DNA of 21,505 nucleotides. Origin: Bacteroidia bacterium. GTDB lineage: Bacteria > Bacteroidota > Bacteroidia > Bacteroidales > VadinHA17. The stretch is from contig JAPLEC010000351.1 of the NCBI GenBank assembly GCA_026391515.1, positions 1-21,505 of the forward strand. The letters run 5' to 3'. A model generated the notes under the pieces. It was not told the origin of the DNA. It did not search any database and saw only the letters and a program-made list of their open reading frames with translations. A program made the translations under genes and the position numbers. Position 1 is the first letter of the stretch; each line of letters begins with the position of its first letter. This document shows, piece after piece, positions 13,665 to 20,243 of the stretch.

Positions 13665-14942
13665 ATGACTTCACTCACAACTTTTTATTTAAGCGGAATA
13701 ATAGGCAAAGAAGCATTTGGAGCTGATGGTGATGCTATTGGTGTAATAAAAGATTTACTGATCAATGCAGTACCATCAGGTCTTAATGATCCCAATCAGC
13801 AACATGTAATCGGAGTAAAATTAAAAATCCATAAAGAGACTAATTATTATTCATTCAAGACTTTCAGGGTTGTAAAAGCAAGAGAAATGCTGAACGTTAC
13901 CTGCTCGGGATTAATTGAACTTGGGAAGGAAGAAGTGGATAACGGACTTTTACTTGTTGAGAACATTCTGGATAAACAGATAGTGGATATGAATGGCCGG
14001 AAGCTGGTACGCGTAAATGATGTAAGGCTCGCGACACTTCCTGCCGGTACATTCGCAGTTGCAGTAGATATCGGCATTGAAGGCCTTTTACGCAGAATTG
14101 GAATTTCGATCCCCATAAAGCGATTTCTCTCACTTTTTAAAATTAATATACCTGCAAAGTTTATCCTCTGGGGTGATGTTCAGGCAATTGATTTTTCAAA
14201 CCTGAATCTCAAGCTATCGAAAAGTTATGCTAAGCTTCATACACTTCACCCGTCCGACCTGGCTGATATTCTGGAGGATCTGGGGAAGAAGTCGAGTACA
14301 TCAGTCTTCTCGGCTCTCGATGAAGAAAAAGCTGCCGATGTTCTTGAAGAGCTGGAAACCAATGCACAGATACACATAGTCGAAAGCCTGCCTGTCAATA
14401 AGGTCGCTGATGTTTTTGAGAAGATGCCGGCTGATGAAGTGGCAGATATCCTTGATGAACTGGAGGATGACAAAGCAGAACTTCTGCTGAAGGAAATGGA
14501 AGCAGAATCATCACAGGAGGTCAGGGAGCTGCTCGAATACGATGACGACATGGTTGGAAGTATTATGACTACAGATTACCTTTCATTCTCCGAAACAAAA
14601 ACCGTAGAAGAAATTCTTAAAGAACTTCGTATCAAGAAACCGGAAGCTGCCGAATTGTATAATCTGTTCGTAACCGAAAAGGATGATAAGCTTATCGGGA
14701 CATTTAATCTTCGTGATCTTGTTGTAGCTGAGCCAGATACAAAAATCAGTTCAATTATGAGATCTGAGCCTGTTTCATTATTCGACGATCAGAAAGCAAC
14801 TGCCATCGCTGAAATCGTTTCAAAATATAATCTTCTTGCAGTCCCTGTGATTAATCAGAATGAACAGCTCCAGGGAATGGTGGTAGTGGATGATGTAGTT
14901 GAAGACCTGATAAGTGAAAGAAAAACCAGGAAAAGGAAATAA
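13665..14942 (+). CDS. Soluble PRC-barrel / MgtE_N / CBS-pair protein, putative Mg2+ sensor
   Basis: The frame opens at 13653, but GGAGG five bases before the ATG at 13665 marks that start, giving 425 residues. Domains in order: a PRC-barrel-like segment (about 8-90; GIIGKEAFGADGDAIGVIKD), a second one (about 100-178; DKQIVDMNGRKLVRVNDVRL), an MgtE N-terminal superhelix of repeated acidic helices (about 194-293; DLADILEDL, AADVLEEL, VADVFEKM, VADILDEL), and two CBS motifs (about 298-420; GSIMTTDYLSF, SSIMRSEPVSL). There is no membrane domain, so it is the cytosolic gating part of an MgtE Mg2+ channel without the channel. In MgtE these domains bind Mg2+ and close the pore. It lies 9 bp before an NRAMP-like transporter, so it probably regulates that protein in trans. 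This function is inferred. Confidence 0.87.
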   Translation: MTSLTTFYLSGIIGKEAFGADGDAIGVIKDLLINAVPSGLNDPNQQHVIGVKLKIHKETNYYSFKTFRVVKAREMLNVTCSGLIELGKEEVDNGLLLVENILDKQIVDMNGRKLVRVNDVRLATLPAGTFAVAVDIGIEGLLRRIGISIPIKRFLSLFKINIPAKFILWGDVQAIDFSNLNLKLSKSYAKLHTLHPSDLADILEDLGKKSSTSVFSALDEEKAADVLEELETNAQIHIVESLPVNKVADVFEKMPADEVADILDELEDDKAELLLKEMEAESSQEVRELLEYDDDMVGSIMTTDYLSFSETKTVEEILKELRIKKPEAAELYNLFVTEKDDKLIGTFNLRDLVVAEPDTKISSIMRSEPVSLFDDQKATAIAEIVSKYNLLAVPVINQNEQLQGMVVVDDVVEDLISERKTRKRK

Positions 14943-14951
14943 ACTATTGTC

Positions 14952-16205
14952 ATGGTATTCGAAAAAATACGACGGAGAAATATTTTAAGAAGACTGGCAA
15001 TCTTTTTTATGATCCTCGGTCCCGGGATCATTACCGGCAGCGTAGATAATGATGCCGGCGGAATTACTACTTATTCGGTAGCAGGGGCAATATATGGTTA
15101 CAAACTGATATGGACACTCATACCATCGTTTATTGTTCTTATCGTGATCCAGGAAATGAATGCAAGGATGGGAATCGTAACAGGAAAAGGACTTGCAGCC
15201 CTTATCAGAGAAAATGCCGGGATCAGGATAACCTTTTTCATTTTCATCGGACTGCTGCTCTCCGGGATTGGGAACACAACTACCGAATTTGCAGGTGTAG
15301 CCGGTAGCATGGAAATTTTTGGTGTAAACAAGTATATATCAGTTCCGGTCGTAGCAATACTTGTATGGATCCTTGTTGTGAAAGGTACCTATAAGATTGC
15401 AGAACGCATATTTCTTATATTCAGCTTATCATTGCTTACTTATGTTGTCTCGGCAATAATGGGTAAACCTGACTGGAAAGAAATTGGTACGGCAATTATT
15501 CACCCTCATGTTGAAATCAGTACCAGAAGCATGTCAATGGTTATTGCACTGGTTGGAACAACTATTGCCCCATGGATGCAGTTCTACATGCAATCGTCAG
15601 TGATTGAAAAAGGCCTGAAGATGAAGAATTATAAATATACACTGGCCGACATTGTTGTAGGATGTATAGCTACTGTTGTAGTTGCTTTTTTCATAATGGT
15701 TGCTTGTGCTTCGACTCTGCATCCAAATGGTATTGAGATAAAAGCTGCAAAAGATGCTGCCCTTTCTCTCGGGCCTCTTGCGGGCGAACTGGCTTCCCAG
15801 GTTTTTGCTTTTGGTCTTTTTATAGCTTCGATTTTTTCGGCTACCATACTACCTCTGGCAACCGCATTTTTTGTGTGCGAAGCATTTGGATTTGAAGCAG
15901 GATTAGATAAGAAATGGGATGAAGCCAAGGAATTCTATATTCTCTATACAGGGATACTTTTAGTCTCTGCTATTATTATCCTTATTCCAAATGCCCCGCT
16001 TATTCCGATATCTATCTGGTCACAGGTCATAAACGGGATATTACTTCCGGTTGTCCTTTTATGTATGATGCTTCTGATAAACAAGAAGAGGATAATGGGA
16101 GTTCATGTGAACGGCCAGACTACCAACATCATTGGCTGGAGCGCAGTGGTCGTACTTATTGGATTATCGGCAGCCCTGCTTATTCTTCCGCTTTTCAGCA
16201 GATAA
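14952..16205 (+). CDS. NRAMP-like divalent-metal transporter with non-canonical metal site
   Basis: The 417-residue protein has about eleven hydrophobic segments in the NRAMP/LeuT-fold order. TM1 carries GPGIITGSVDNDAGG, where canonical NRAMPs have DPGN; the aligned residues are D32 to G37. TM6 carries TTIAPWMQF (A206, P207, W208), where canonical transporters have MPH. Loss of the TM6 methionine is the feature I recall for NRAMP-related Mg2+ transporters (NRMT), because that Met disfavours Mg2+ and Ca2+. The protein is therefore more likely a Mg2+ or broad divalent carrier than a Mn2+/Fe2+ importer. It is translationally close to the MgtE_N/CBS gene upstream. It ends 6 bp from the convergent BNR gene. 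Fold assignment is strong; ion choice is inference. Confidence 0.88.
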   Translation: MVFEKIRRRNILRRLAIFFMILGPGIITGSVDNDAGGITTYSVAGAIYGYKLIWTLIPSFIVLIVIQEMNARMGIVTGKGLAALIRENAGIRITFFIFIGLLLSGIGNTTTEFAGVAGSMEIFGVNKYISVPVVAILVWILVVKGTYKIAERIFLIFSLSLLTYVVSAIMGKPDWKEIGTAIIHPHVEISTRSMSMVIALVGTTIAPWMQFYMQSSVIEKGLKMKNYKYTLADIVVGCIATVVVAFFIMVACASTLHPNGIEIKAAKDAALSLGPLAGELASQVFAFGLFIASIFSATILPLATAFFVCEAFGFEAGLDKKWDEAKEFYILYTGILLVSAIIILIPNAPLIPISIWSQVINGILLPVVLLCMMLLINKKRIMGVHVNGQTTNIIGWSAVVVLIGLSAALLILPLFSR

Positions 16206-16211
16206 TTCAAG

Positions 16212-17276
16212 TTAAACAGAAGGCCATTCATCATTCAGAACCTGACCGGGAGCTATAAGCTTTGGATCAATCACAACATGCTTAATCAGTTTTCTTTTCC
16301 AGGTATAAGTAATGTGAACCATGCCATCATCCGTCTGTATAACAGCCGGATATGAGAATTCAGTTCCTTCCTGCTCTTTCTCAAGAAGAACTGCTGCCTT
16401 CCACTCAGTGCCATCTTCGGATATTGCAATATTCAGACTATTCCTGCCTTTTTTCAAATGATTATATACCAACAGAAACCTGCCATTCCTGAGGGTAATT
16501 GCATCAATTCCTGCATTTGGATTCGGAAGGGTCGTCGGTATAAGTTCACTCCAGGTGCGACCCTTATTTTCTGACCAGGATGTCAGTATTTTCGATTCAG
16601 TACTCCGGCATAACAGCTGGATTTTTCCATTTTGGTGAATTAATATTGTTGGTTGAATAGCTCCCGTTTTCCTTTCATTCAATGCTGCTGTTCTTTCCCA
16701 TGACAAACCATTATCGGGAGTGAATTCCATGTGAACTCTCCATCCCTCATCCTCTGTGCTTGACGGACAAAGAAGATAACCATTATCAAGCATCACCGGC
16801 TTGTTTTTAACAGGACCGATGATGCCTTCCGGCAATCGATATGACCGCGACCACGTTTTACCGCTGTCGTCTGAACTCTTCATTTCTCCCCACCATTCAG
16901 ATGGACTGGGTCCGACCTTGTAGAATAAAAGAATCTCTTTGCCGGTATTATAAAGTACCGGATTCCAGCATGGATAACGTTTACCTTTATATTGGATACC
17001 ATCTGCAGCCTCGACAGGCTTCGTCCATTTGCCTTTTGAATATTTACTGATCCAGATGCAGACATCCGGATCTTTTTCTCTGGTGCCACCAAACCATGCA
17101 GCCATTAGTCCTTTCCCGTTCTGAATGATTGTTGATGCATGACATGATGGGAAAGGTACATCTCCCGGCTGGTAAATGAATTCAGATTTTACAATGCATT
17201 GATTGCCTTTATACTGTGCAGATACAATTTGCAAACAGTATGCAATAAGAAATATTATTAGTCTGATCTTTTTCAT
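16212..17276 (-). CDS. Secreted BNR/Asp-box beta-propeller protein (sialidase-like superfamily)
   Basis: The 354-residue protein starts with a signal peptide (MKKIRLIIFLIAYCLQIVSA) and is otherwise a six-bladed-propeller-type sequence of the BNR_2 group. Asp-box motifs are near 135-142 (SDDSGKTW), 186-193 (TPDNGLSW), 235-242 (SENKGRTW) and 286-292 (SEDGTEW). The block HASTIIQNGKGLMAAWFGGTREKDPDV is typical of proteins annotated exo-alpha-sialidase. I do not see the FRIP motif or a clear arginine triad near the N-terminus, so true sialidase activity is unproven; other glycoside hydrolases share this fold. It follows a sodium:solute symporter gene on the same strand, and an exported glycan-acting enzyme plus a sugar importer is a sensible pair. 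Confidence 0.8.
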   Translation of the reverse strand: MKKIRLIIFLIAYCLQIVSAQYKGNQCIVKSEFIYQPGDVPFPSCHASTIIQNGKGLMAAWFGGTREKDPDVCIWISKYSKGKWTKPVEAADGIQYKGKRYPCWNPVLYNTGKEILLFYKVGPSPSEWWGEMKSSDDSGKTWSRSYRLPEGIIGPVKNKPVMLDNGYLLCPSSTEDEGWRVHMEFTPDNGLSWERTAALNERKTGAIQPTILIHQNGKIQLLCRSTESKILTSWSENKGRTWSELIPTTLPNPNAGIDAITLRNGRFLLVYNHLKKGRNSLNIAISEDGTEWKAAVLLEKEQEGTEFSYPAVIQTDDGMVHITYTWKRKLIKHVVIDPKLIAPGQVLNDEWPSV

Positions 17277-17329
17277 TAGGTTCTTATTTAAAAATTAGGA
17301 TGATGTTTAAATTTATATTTTATTCTTCT

Positions 17330-17428
17330 CTTTGTGTTCTTCGTGACTTTCCTTTGTGTACTTTGTGTTTAATTTAAAATCTTTTTTAACCACTAAGAAC
17401 ACAAAGTAAAACACTAAGGACACGAAGG
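17330..17428. repeat. Inverted repeat of CTTTGTG / CACAAAG-type units
   Basis: The left arm (17330-17372) reads CTTTGTGTTCTTCGTGACTT then CCTTTGTGTACTTTGTGTTT. The right arm (17386-17428) reads TTAACCACTAAGAACACAAA then acactaaggacacgaagg. Each arm is made of short near-repeats, and the arms are imperfect reverse complements around an AT-rich loop. The element lies between the symporter and the BNR gene on the minus strand. Confidence 0.8.
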
Positions 17429-17458
17429 ATATACTTTCTATTTAATCAGAGCGAAGCA

Positions 17459-18949
17459 TCAATGCTTTTTTAAATTTAAAATCCTGGTTATCAGGAATCC
17501 TACCAAGAATATCGTCATAGTTCCGAATACTATTGTCAGATTAGTATGGAATGGGCTGCGAAATGAAAGGCCCTTTCCTTCAGTAAAAACAATTGGCGAA
17601 AGGCTCATCCATATAATTACAATTACCCCGATTATGACACCTATCACAGCTTCAATCCTGCCGGCTTTTTTTGTAAAATATCCTAGTAAAAACAGCCCCA
17701 GCATTCCTCCGCTGAAAATTGAGGCGAGAGACCACCATGCGTCGAGAGCGCTTTCAACTCCAACCAGTGCCAACGCAATTGCAATTCCTGATATCCCCAT
17801 TAATAAAGATGAAATATAAAGCACTCTCATTGAAGATTTTTCATCAGCATCTTTATTAAAAAATCTTTTATAATAATCAGTTAATATTATTGTAGCCGTA
17901 CCATTAAGACTCGTTGAAACAGTGCTCATTCCCGCTGCAAAAACCGATGCAATAAGCAAACCTGTGATCCCGGCAGGGAGTCCCTTTGCAATATAATGAG
18001 GGAAAACTTTATCACCTGCACCTGCAACTTTCAGTGCATCTGGCAGAAGATGCGGTTGAGCAGTATAAAATGAAAAGAGAGCTGTTCCGATATAAAAGAA
18101 AACAAACGAAACCGGGATATATAATAAGGATCCGAACAGGGCAGACGATTTAGCTTCTCTGTCGGTACTTGTTGTCATGTAACGCTGAACAAAATTCTGG
18201 TCAATCCCATAATTCTGAAGATTAATAAATAAGCCATAGATCAGAACTACCCAAAAGGTCGATTCTTTAAGGCTTGTTCCGAAGCTCCCCAGGCTGAATT
18301 TGTGATTCGCCAGTGCGATTTTAAAAAGTTGTCCCGGACCTTCGGGCATCGAAAAAGTAAGTATGACAGCACACACGACTGCACCTGTTATTAATATTAT
18401 GCCCTGGATAGCATCGGTCCAGATAACTGCCTTTATTCCTCCAAGAATTGAATAAAGCATTACCATAAACCCGGTAAGGATTATTATTGTTTTTATGTTC
18501 CATCCGAACAGAGCATTCAGGGGGAGTGCCAGAAGCATCAGGATAGCACCTGTACGCATCAGCTGGGTGAGAATGTAACATACTGATGCATAGATTCTTG
18601 CCCACGGCCCGAATCTTTGTTCAAGATAATAATAGGCTGAGATATTTCCGATCCCGCGGTAAAGGGGAATAAAAAATTTAATTGTCATATACGATGCCAG
18701 TGGAATTGATAAACTGAAAACAAAAGCATTCCAGTTCGACATATATGCTTTCCCCGGCAAAGCAAGAAAGCTGATGCTGCTTACAAAAGTCGCAAATATT
18801 GACAAACCTACTACCCATGGTGGTAACTTCCTTCCGCCCGAAGTAAACTGATCCGATGATTTATTACGGAAATAAAAACTTGCTCCCAGGATTATATTGC
18901 CGAAAGTGAGTACAAAAAAAACTATGGAATCAAGAACAGGGAGCTTCAT
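17459..18949 (-). CDS. Sodium:solute symporter (SSS family)
   Basis: The 496-residue membrane protein has about thirteen hydrophobic segments and SSS-family signatures: TFVSSISFLALPGKAY (TM2 region), SILGGIKAVIWTDAIQG, NYGIDQNFVQRYMTT and the Na2-site helix ASVFAAGMSTVSTSLNG. It would take up an organic solute together with Na+ across the inner membrane. The substrate cannot be read from the sequence. It differs clearly from the SGLT-like symporter at 20188. The closest clue is the downstream secreted BNR protein, which suggests a monosaccharide such as a sialic acid or another sugar acid, but this is weak. The start MKLPVLDSIVFF leads straight into TM1. Confidence 0.9.
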   Translation of the reverse strand: MKLPVLDSIVFFVLTFGNIILGASFYFRNKSSDQFTSGGRKLPPWVVGLSIFATFVSSISFLALPGKAYMSNWNAFVFSLSIPLASYMTIKFFIPLYRGIGNISAYYYLEQRFGPWARIYASVCYILTQLMRTGAILMLLALPLNALFGWNIKTIIILTGFMVMLYSILGGIKAVIWTDAIQGIILITGAVVCAVILTFSMPEGPGQLFKIALANHKFSLGSFGTSLKESTFWVVLIYGLFINLQNYGIDQNFVQRYMTTSTDREAKSSALFGSLLYIPVSFVFFYIGTALFSFYTAQPHLLPDALKVAGAGDKVFPHYIAKGLPAGITGLLIASVFAAGMSTVSTSLNGTATIILTDYYKRFFNKDADEKSSMRVLYISSLLMGISGIAIALALVGVESALDAWWSLASIFSGGMLGLFLLGYFTKKAGRIEAVIGVIIGVIVIIWMSLSPIVFTEGKGLSFRSPFHTNLTIVFGTMTIFLVGFLITRILNLKKH

Positions 18950-19072
18950 AAAAATATCCCGGTTGATTTTTTAAGATGAATGGCTAAATTTACTACCAAT
19001 ATTTTATATACTTCTGATGAGGTGTTAAAATGTTGCCGATTAATTAAATGAAAATTAACTTTACGGTGGCAA

Positions 19073-19096
19073 TAATTTGATAATTTGATAATTTGA
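19073..19096 (+). repeat. 8-bp tandem repeat TAATTTGA (3 copies)
   Basis: Three perfect copies of TAATTTGA are followed by a diverged AAATT. The array lies about 20 bp before the acyltransferase start, in its presumed promoter or leader. The rest of the divergent gap 18950-19118 shows no other clear feature. Confidence 0.75.
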
Positions 19097-19118
19097 AAAT
19101 TGTAAAAAAAGGGAATGA

Positions 19119-19931
19119 ATGATACAGAAGGGTTATTTTGAATCATATGCATACGATACTCCTGTAAAAGAGAAGTTAAATCTCCTTGAAAAATTCAAGT
19201 TGAATAACCGGCTATACTTTATATATAAGTATGCAATTATAGTTTTCATATCAAGGAAGCAGGCAAGAAGCGGCATATACGATGATAAATTATGGGCAGA
19301 TTCATCTTATTATATTTTCAGGTTTATTGAAAAAACCGGAGGGATGTTCCATATTACCGGAATGGAGAATATTGCCAAGACCCCGGAGCCGGTTATTTTC
19401 ATAGCCAATCACATGAGCACTCTTGAAACTATGATTCTCCCCGGACTGATTGCTCCGCACCGGCTTGTAACATTTGTAGTTAAAGAAAGTCTTGTAAAGC
19501 ATCCTCTCTTTGGTGATGTTATGAGATCAAGAAATCCGATCATTGTAGGTAGAACAGATCCGCGTAAAGACCTTGAAGCTGTAATGAATGGAGGTATGGA
19601 GTTATTGTCAAAGGGAATTTCAATTGTCATTTTTCCTCAAAGCACAAGAAGCCTTGAATTTAAACCTGAAGATTTTAATTCGTTAGGTGTCAAGCTGGCA
19701 AAAAAAGCTGGAGTGAAAGTAGTTCCCATCGCCCTGAAAACAGACTACTGGGGGAACGGGAAAATAATAAAGGAGATAGGTCCTATCGACCGACATAAAC
19801 CAATATATTTAAAATTTGGAGAGCCGTTTGAGATGTCAGGTGTCGGTAAAGAGGATAATCAGAAAATTATCGATTTCATTCAGACATCGCTAAAAGGATG
19901 GACTCTCCAATCTCCTACAGAGAGGAGCTAA
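19119..19931 (+). CDS. PlsC-like lysophospholipid acyltransferase with altered motifs
   Basis: The 270-residue protein belongs to the glycerolipid acyltransferase superfamily that transfers an acyl group to lysophosphatidic acid or a related acceptor. Motif I reads NHMSTLE (97-103), that is H98 and E103 in an HX4E pattern where the family norm is HX4D. Motif III reads FPQSTRS (172-178) where FPEGTRS is usual. Motif IV is VVPIAL (201-206). A hydrophobic stretch near 33-46 may anchor the membrane. Acceptor and acyl donor are unknown; a role in phospholipid or lipid-A-like acylation is possible. The start at 19119 follows AAAAAAAGGGA. No neighbour gives a functional hint. Confidence 0.83.
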   Translation: MIQKGYFESYAYDTPVKEKLNLLEKFKLNNRLYFIYKYAIIVFISRKQARSGIYDDKLWADSSYYIFRFIEKTGGMFHITGMENIAKTPEPVIFIANHMSTLETMILPGLIAPHRLVTFVVKESLVKHPLFGDVMRSRNPIIVGRTDPRKDLEAVMNGGMELLSKGISIVIFPQSTRSLEFKPEDFNSLGVKLAKKAGVKVVPIALKTDYWGNGKIIKEIGPIDRHKPIYLKFGEPFEMSGVGKEDNQKIIDFIQTSLKGWTLQSPTERS

Positions 19932-19974
19932 ATACTTGATATACAGCGAGATATTTTAAATGACTGATTTTTAG

Positions 19975-20012
19975 CCCCCCTTCAGGGGGGATGCCGCATT
20001 GCGGCAGGGGGG
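19975..20012. repeat. Two stacked GC-rich hairpins
   Basis: CCCCCC at 19975-19980 pairs with GGGGGG at 19985-19990 over a TTCA loop. TGCCGC at 19992-19997 pairs with GCGGCA at 20001-20006. A second GGGGGG at 20007-20012 could pair with the same C-run, enclosing the inner hairpin, so two mutually exclusive folds exist. A T7 run starts only at 20021, so terminator function is uncertain. The rest of the 256-bp gap after the acyltransferase is AT-rich and holds the promoter elements listed separately. Confidence 0.75.
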
Positions 20013-20029
20013 TGGTTGAATTTTTTTAG

Positions 20030-20042
20030 TGTAAATTTTACA
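20030..20042. promoter_or_regulatory. Perfect palindrome TGTAAA-T-TTTACA, possible operator
   Basis: A 6-1-6 perfect palindrome ends about 18 bases before the TAGTTTTG -7 element at 20061, so it covers the expected -33 region of the symporter promoter. AT-rich background makes chance occurrence plausible. Confidence 0.35.
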
Positions 20043-20060
20043 TTTAAAAAATATTTTTTT

Positions 20061-20068
20061 TAGTTTTG
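20061..20068 (+). promoter_or_regulatory. Candidate -7 element of the SGLT-like symporter gene
   Basis: TAGTTTTG matches TAnnTTTG exactly. The -33 position 20 bases upstream has only a partial TTTG match. Transcription would start about 110 bases before the ATG. Confidence 0.45.
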
Positions 20069-20187
20069 TAAGGAACGAGGGCTTGATTGAAATAGCGTTT
20101 AACCTTTTAGCTTAGATATATCCTTAAATATCCTTTACAGTAGTATTAAATAATCAGGTAATATATTATTAATTAAAAACATTTAAC

Positions 20188-20243
20188 ATGGCGACATTAG
20201 ATTGGATTGTACTGACTGATAAGATGGCGACATTAGATTGGAT
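20188..20243 (+). repeat. In-frame direct duplication of the start region (36-bp period)
   Basis: The 20 bases ATGGCGACATTAGATTGGAT occur at 20188-20207 and again at 20224-20243, exactly 36 bases apart and in the same frame. Both copies carry a usable ATG. The predicted protein therefore begins MATLDWIVLTDK followed by MATLDWIILI. Confidence 0.95.

Noticed and set aside
14246..14551. Serine-rich 101-residue frame on the minus strand
   Set aside because: It is the antisense of the acidic MgtE_N helices; Asp/Glu/Leu codons read backwards give Ser runs. No independent start signal or domain.
19975..20027. Intrinsic terminator for the acyltransferase
   Set aside because: The strong hairpins are separated from the T-run at 20021-20027 by about eight bases after the last G, so a classical terminator is not clear; kept as a repeat.
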